Both the position numbers and the translations under genes were made by a program. The notes beneath the pieces are model-generated. The model was not told the DNA's origin, ran no database searches, and saw nothing but the letters and a program-made list of their open reading frames with translations. A DNA stretch of 8,516 bases from Methanocorpusculum sp. (GTDB lineage: Archaea > Halobacteriota > Methanomicrobia > Methanomicrobiales > Methanocorpusculaceae): assembly GCA_029987045.1 (NCBI GenBank), contig DALTWN010000036.1, positions 1 through 8,516 on the forward strand. The letters run 5' to 3'. Shown one piece after another: positions 6,355 to 8,516 of the stretch; within the stretch, counting starts at the first letter, position 1, and every line of letters begins with the position of its first letter.

Positions 6355-6707
6355 GCTTCTCCAATATTGGCTGAAGTTACATAGATGGCATCTTGAGATA
6401 TGGTGGATTTCAGATATGGACTTACCCATTCAATAGCTATCAGATCGACCTTTCTCCCGAGCAATTCTTCAAGATAGTCTCCTAAATCAAGAAGATTATG
6501 ATACATACGGATGCCGGGTTTGAATTGGTAAATAACGTCCACATCTGAATCAGGGGTGTCTGTTCCGCGGGATACAGAACCGAAAATGCCGATTTTTTCG
6601 ATTTCGAACCGTTCCTGTATCATAGGCATATTTGCTTCCAATTTCTGCAAAACCTCCTCTTTGATACTGACGTAATCGGACATAATAGATATATTTCTGT
6701 TTTTCAT
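6351..6707 (-). CDS. mntA: MNT-domain nucleotidyltransferase antitoxin
   Basis: This is the minimal nucleotidyltransferase partner of the HEPN toxin; in characterised HepT/MntA systems the MNT protein adds AMP units to a tyrosine of the toxin and so silences it. The 118-residue product has the polymerase-beta-type motif GS-x10-DxD intact: Gly43-Ser44, then Asp55 and Asp57 in SDVDV, and a third acidic residue at Asp88 in KVDLI. The gene therefore looks catalytically competent. The start is uncertain: ATG 6707 is the longest form, while ATG 6683 (MSDYVSIKEE, 110 residues) matches the usual family start equally well; neither has a Shine-Dalgarno. Its stop overlaps the toxin start in ATGA. Antitoxin-first order fits expression control. 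It shares the low GC of hepT. Upstream lies a dyad AACTTTCGCAAAGTT, a possible autoregulatory operator. Confidence 0.88.
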   Translation of the reverse strand: MKNRNISIMSDYVSIKEEVLQKLEANMPMIQERFEIEKIGIFGSVSRGTDTPDSDVDVIYQFKPGIRMYHNLLDLGDYLEELLGRKVDLIAIEWVSPYLKSTISQDAIYVTSANIGEA

Positions 6708-6748
6708 CTATATGGAACTTTGCGAAAGTTTCGGTGTCTCTCCTAAAT
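6708..6748 (-). promoter_or_regulatory. Gap with a perfect dyad and weak promoter before the toxin-antitoxin pair
   Basis: Between the ncs6 stop and the mntA start the minus strand reads AACTTT-CGC-AAAGTT (6716-6730), six perfectly paired bases on each side of a three-base centre. Just upstream, GAATTTAGG (reverse complement, about 6739-6747) is a weak TATA candidate whose transcript would begin near the dyad. A dyad over the start site suits autoregulation by the HepT/MntA complex; alternatively it is an RNA hairpin after ncs6, though no T-run follows. Confidence 0.35.
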
Positions 6749-7648
6749 TCAGCGGTTCAGGACTTCTTCCAGTTTCCTGCATGCCGCACAGATGCGGTTG
6801 CCGGTCGGTTCGCCGCAGATCTCGCACGGGTGCAGTTCGGATACGGTCCCTTCGTGTTTCGGCAGGAGCGCTCTGAGTTTCTCCTGACCGTCTGCGATCT
6901 TCATCAGCGTTCCGGGACGGGCATGTTCCTGTTCGCCGAGCCAGGTCCTGACATCCTTCCTGAGCGCATAGCGGGTATACGGGCATTCCGGCAGCGGATT
7001 CAGCAGTCTGCAGGCAAGACCGTACGCCACTACTTCGCGTTCGGTCGATCGGCACAGCGGTTTGATGCGGGGAAGGAACAGGTCGGAGGAGTTCGTGTTG
7101 AACTGTCCGGTGATCCGGGTGAAATCGCCCCGCAGATAGTTCATCACGACCGACTGCGCCTCGTCGTCGAGACAGTGGCCGGTAGCGATCCTGTCCGCAT
7201 CCATCTCACGTGCCGCCCGGTTCAGTGCCCGGCGCCGCAGGGTTCCGCAGACGGAACAGGCCCCGCTCGCATCAGCATGCAGCAGGTCGTCGAGTGTCTT
7301 TCCGCAGAGATCGCGGAACGCGATGATACGGTGTTCGACACCGAGCCGCTCGATGGTCCGTTTCGCTTCGGCGATGGTGTCGTCGCGGTATCCGCCGATC
7401 CCTTCGTCGACGGTGACCGCTATCAGTTCGATGTCCGTCGGCAGTTTCGCAAGTACCGACAGAAGGACCGTACTGTCTTTTCCGCCGGAAAATCCGACAC
7501 AGATCCGGTCTCCGTCCTGTACCATATGGTAGCGCTCGATGGTCGAAAAGACGTTCTGTTCGAAGTGTTCCGCGAAATGTTCCTTGCAGAGCGGTCCGTC
7601 TGCCGTCCGGAACACGGCAGGTTTTCCGCAGATGGTACAGGTTGCCAT
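6749..7648 (-). CDS. ncs6: tRNA 2-thiouridine synthetase, Ncs6/TtuA family
   Basis: Enzymes of this family adenylate a tRNA uridine and replace its oxygen by sulfur delivered on a ubiquitin-like carrier. The 299-residue product has, in order, an N-terminal zinc site (Cys4, Cys7, Cys21, His24), the PP-loop SGGKDS (54-59), CSVC (Cys131, Cys134) and Cys222 in PLPECPYT, and a C-terminal zinc ribbon (Cys275, Cys278, Cys287, Cys290). Cys131, Cys134 and Cys222 correspond to the [4Fe-4S] ligands known in TtuA. From sequence alone I cannot decide between wobble uridine 34 (Ncs6/NcsA) and uridine 54 (TtuA); the archaeal context and neighbour favour an NcsA-like role. ATG 7648 is set by GGAGG ten bases upstream, which lies in the end of the preceding gene. 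The gap to that gene is 6 bp, so they form an operon. No truncation is visible. Confidence 0.9.
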   Translation of the reverse strand: MATCTICGKPAVFRTADGPLCKEHFAEHFEQNVFSTIERYHMVQDGDRICVGFSGGKDSTVLLSVLAKLPTDIELIAVTVDEGIGGYRDDTIAEAKRTIERLGVEHRIIAFRDLCGKTLDDLLHADASGACSVCGTLRRRALNRAAREMDADRIATGHCLDDEAQSVVMNYLRGDFTRITGQFNTNSSDLFLPRIKPLCRSTEREVVAYGLACRLLNPLPECPYTRYALRKDVRTWLGEQEHARPGTLMKIADGQEKLRALLPKHEGTVSELHPCEICGEPTGNRICAACRKLEEVLNR

Positions 7649-7654
7649 ATCGGA

Positions 7655-7663
7655 TCATCCTCC
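7655..7663 (-). promoter_or_regulatory. Shine-Dalgarno of ncs6 embedded in the Gly-Gly-stop codons of the upstream gene
   Basis: The last three codons of the ubiquitin-fold gene read GGA GGA TGA. GGAGG (7663-7659) is a strong ribosome-binding site ten bases before the ncs6 ATG, and the nearby sequence resembles the archaeal GGAGGTGA consensus with one extra base. It is the only plausible ribosome-binding site for ncs6, so the conserved diglycine tail and the site share the same bases. Confidence 0.8.
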
Positions 7664-7846
7664 GTGTACGATGGATACGAGCTTAATCTCTGCACCGTCT
7701 TCCACCATATCTTCGGCAAGCAGCAGCTCATCGTTGCGGACGGCAAGCAGCTCATAGGGGTTCTGCCCGAGCTGCTGGAGAATATCGTCGACCGTTCCTG
7801 CAGATGCAGTCGTCACGGTTCCGTCCGGCAGTTCCACGCGAATCAT
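7655..7846 (-). CDS. Small beta-grasp ubiquitin-like sulfur carrier / protein modifier (SAMP2/TtuB/MoaD-like)
   Basis: This 63-residue protein is a MoaD/ThiS-type beta-grasp fold. It begins with a strand (MIRVELPDG), has a helix DDILQQLG (20-27), a second strand LLAVRNDELLL (33-43) and ends IVHGG. A free C-terminal Gly-Gly is adenylated by an E1-like enzyme (UbaA/MoeB type, not in this window) and then thiocarboxylated or conjugated to lysines. Its position one gene before the tRNA thiolase, 6 bp apart, makes sulfur delivery to that enzyme the best-supported role. It also resembles Haloferax SAMP2: its only lysine, Lys55, lies eight residues before the C terminus, as I recall for SAMP2 Lys58 used in chains. 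Start ATG 7846 has no Shine-Dalgarno; a TATA-like ACTAACTTATCC about 25-35 bp upstream suggests a leaderless mRNA. Confidence 0.85.
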   Translation of the reverse strand: MIRVELPDGTVTTASAGTVDDILQQLGQNPYELLAVRNDELLLAEDMVEDGAEIKLVSIVHGG

Positions 7847-7936
7847 TGCAGGAATATTTGTGTCTGCATGGATAAGTTAGTTTGTTTCGGAAGAGAAGAA
7901 AATGAGAAAAAAGAGTTTGTTGTCAGGGAGTAGTAT
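7847..7936 (-). promoter_or_regulatory. Terminator of the F420-ligase-like gene and promoter of the carrier-ncs6 operon
   Basis: Reading leftward from the upstream gene's stop, a T-rich tract (reverse complement of 7890-7915: CTCTTTTTTCTCATTTTC, then more T/C) serves as a probable U-tract terminator. After it, ACTAACTTATCC (7869-7880) is a TATA candidate centred about 28 bp before the ATG at 7846, consistent with a leaderless transcript. The terminator is the better supported of the two. Confidence 0.5.
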
Positions 7937-8516
7937 TTACTCGGAGATGTAGTTGTCGAAGTAGCCCTGGATCAGGATGATCGGGGTTCCCTTGTCACCG
8001 CTGCCGGAGGTCAGGTCGCACAGCGATCCGATAAGATCGGTCAGACGGCGCGGCGTGGTTCCTTCGGATGCCATGTTGCCTTTCAGGTTCGGATTCTTTG
8101 CCTTGATTGAATCCTTGATGGCAGACTTGAGTGCGTCACCGGAAAGGTCGGCGAAATCGTTGTCTGCAAGGTATTTCATCTTGAGTTCGTTCGGCTGGCC
8201 GGAAAGACCAGCGGTATATGCCGGAGAAACGACCGGATCGGCGAGTTCCCAGATCTTTCCCATCGGGTCCTTGAATGCACCGTCGCCGTAGACCATGACT
8301 TCGATATTCTTCTTTGTCTTGCCGTTGAGTTCCTTCTGCAGGGCGTCGACGAATTTCTGGCTGTCACGCGGGAACAGTTTCAGCTTGTCTTCGGTCGCCT
8401 TGTTGGAACCGAGCAGACCGTACTGTTCATTGTATCCGCTGCCGTTTATTGAGGTGGTCATGATGTCGTCGAGACCGAGGACGATCTCTGCGCCTGCTGC
8501 TTTGAGGAGGCGTTTC
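7937..8516 (-). CDS. Coenzyme F420-0:L-glutamate ligase-like (CofE-related) family protein, C-terminal part
   Basis: The minus-strand frame is open from the right edge to TAA at 7937, giving 192 C-terminal residues; the N-terminal part lies outside. An internal ATG at 8461 is not the start, because the preceding visible codons (ending AAGAEIVLGLDDI) continue the same family sequence. I recognise the conserved segments NGSGYNEQYG, LFPRDSQ, VMVYGDGAFKDPMGKIWELA, ADPVVSPAYT, KYLADNDFADL, MASEGTTPRRLTDLIGSL and TSGSGDKGTPI as those of long CofE-related proteins (PF01996 type) that also occur in bacteria without F420. Canonical CofE adds glutamates to F420-0 with GTP. Whether this paralog does the same is unknown; the missing half holds part of the nucleotide site. 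It is cytosolic, with no membrane segment seen. It ends at a T-rich terminator and is not linked tightly to the next gene. Confidence 0.72.
   Translation of the reverse strand, partial: KRLLKAAGAEIVLGLDDIMTTSINGSGYNEQYGLLGSNKATEDKLKLFPRDSQKFVDALQKELNGKTKKNIEVMVYGDGAFKDPMGKIWELADPVVSPAYTAGLSGQPNELKMKYLADNDFADLSGDALKSAIKDSIKAKNPNLKGNMASEGTTPRRLTDLIGSLCDLTSGSGDKGTPIILIQGYFDNYISE

Noticed and set aside
6355..6429. 25-residue N-terminal extension of the HEPN toxin
   Set aside because: It overlaps mntA and lacks HEPN similarity; the ATGA overlap at 6351-6354 gives a normal toxin start.
6734..7933. 399-residue plus-strand reading frame opposite ncs6 and the carrier gene
   Set aside because: It is antisense to two clearly recognisable genes and results from GC-biased codon use; the translation resembles no family known to me.
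8459..8461. ATG as start of the F420-ligase-like gene
   Set aside because: The frame stays open to the window edge and the upstream codons continue the family sequence, so this Met is internal.

Overview
The window reads as chromosomal DNA of a methanogenic euryarchaeon, most likely Methanomicrobiales (possibly Methanocorpusculum-like; this is inference from gene content and codon style, not a database match). Archaeal markers are a proteasome-activating nucleotidase, an archaeal-type Pth2 peptidyl-tRNA hydrolase, a TruD pseudouridine synthase, a SAMP-like ubiquitin-fold protein beside an Ncs6/TtuA tRNA thiolase, TATA-type promoters, a GGTGA-type Shine-Dalgarno sequence and oligo-T terminators.

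Left part (1-2762). A HAD-superfamily gene cut by the left edge runs leftward. A 111-bp divergent gap separates it from a rightward pair, pan (ATPase partner of the 20S proteasome, with an intact C-terminal HbYX tail) and thiD (HMP/HMP-P kinase of thiamin synthesis). The pair ends at a nine-T terminator.

Middle (2763-5934). A 309-bp gap holds a 33-bp tandem repeat, a two-tier hairpin sharing the repeat's heptamer, and a clear TATA/Shine-Dalgarno promoter for an SLC41/MgtE-type cation transporter made of two homologous halves. This gene meets truD tail to tail with only 6 bp between. truD is transcribed leftward right after pth2 (4-bp gap).

Right part (6007-8516). All genes run leftward: a cut F420-ligase-like gene, then a 63-residue Gly-Gly-ended ubiquitin-fold protein with its tRNA thiolase partner, then an AT-rich two-gene HEPN/MNT toxin-antitoxin module that looks acquired.

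Functional themes are tRNA maturation (truD, pth2, ncs6) and protein turnover (pan plus the SAMP-like protein). No wholly new system is evident. The points most worth a second look are the SAMP2-like protein whose Gly-Gly codons also form the ribosome-binding site of the thiolase gene, the repeat and hairpin region before the transporter, and the dyad in front of the toxin-antitoxin pair.
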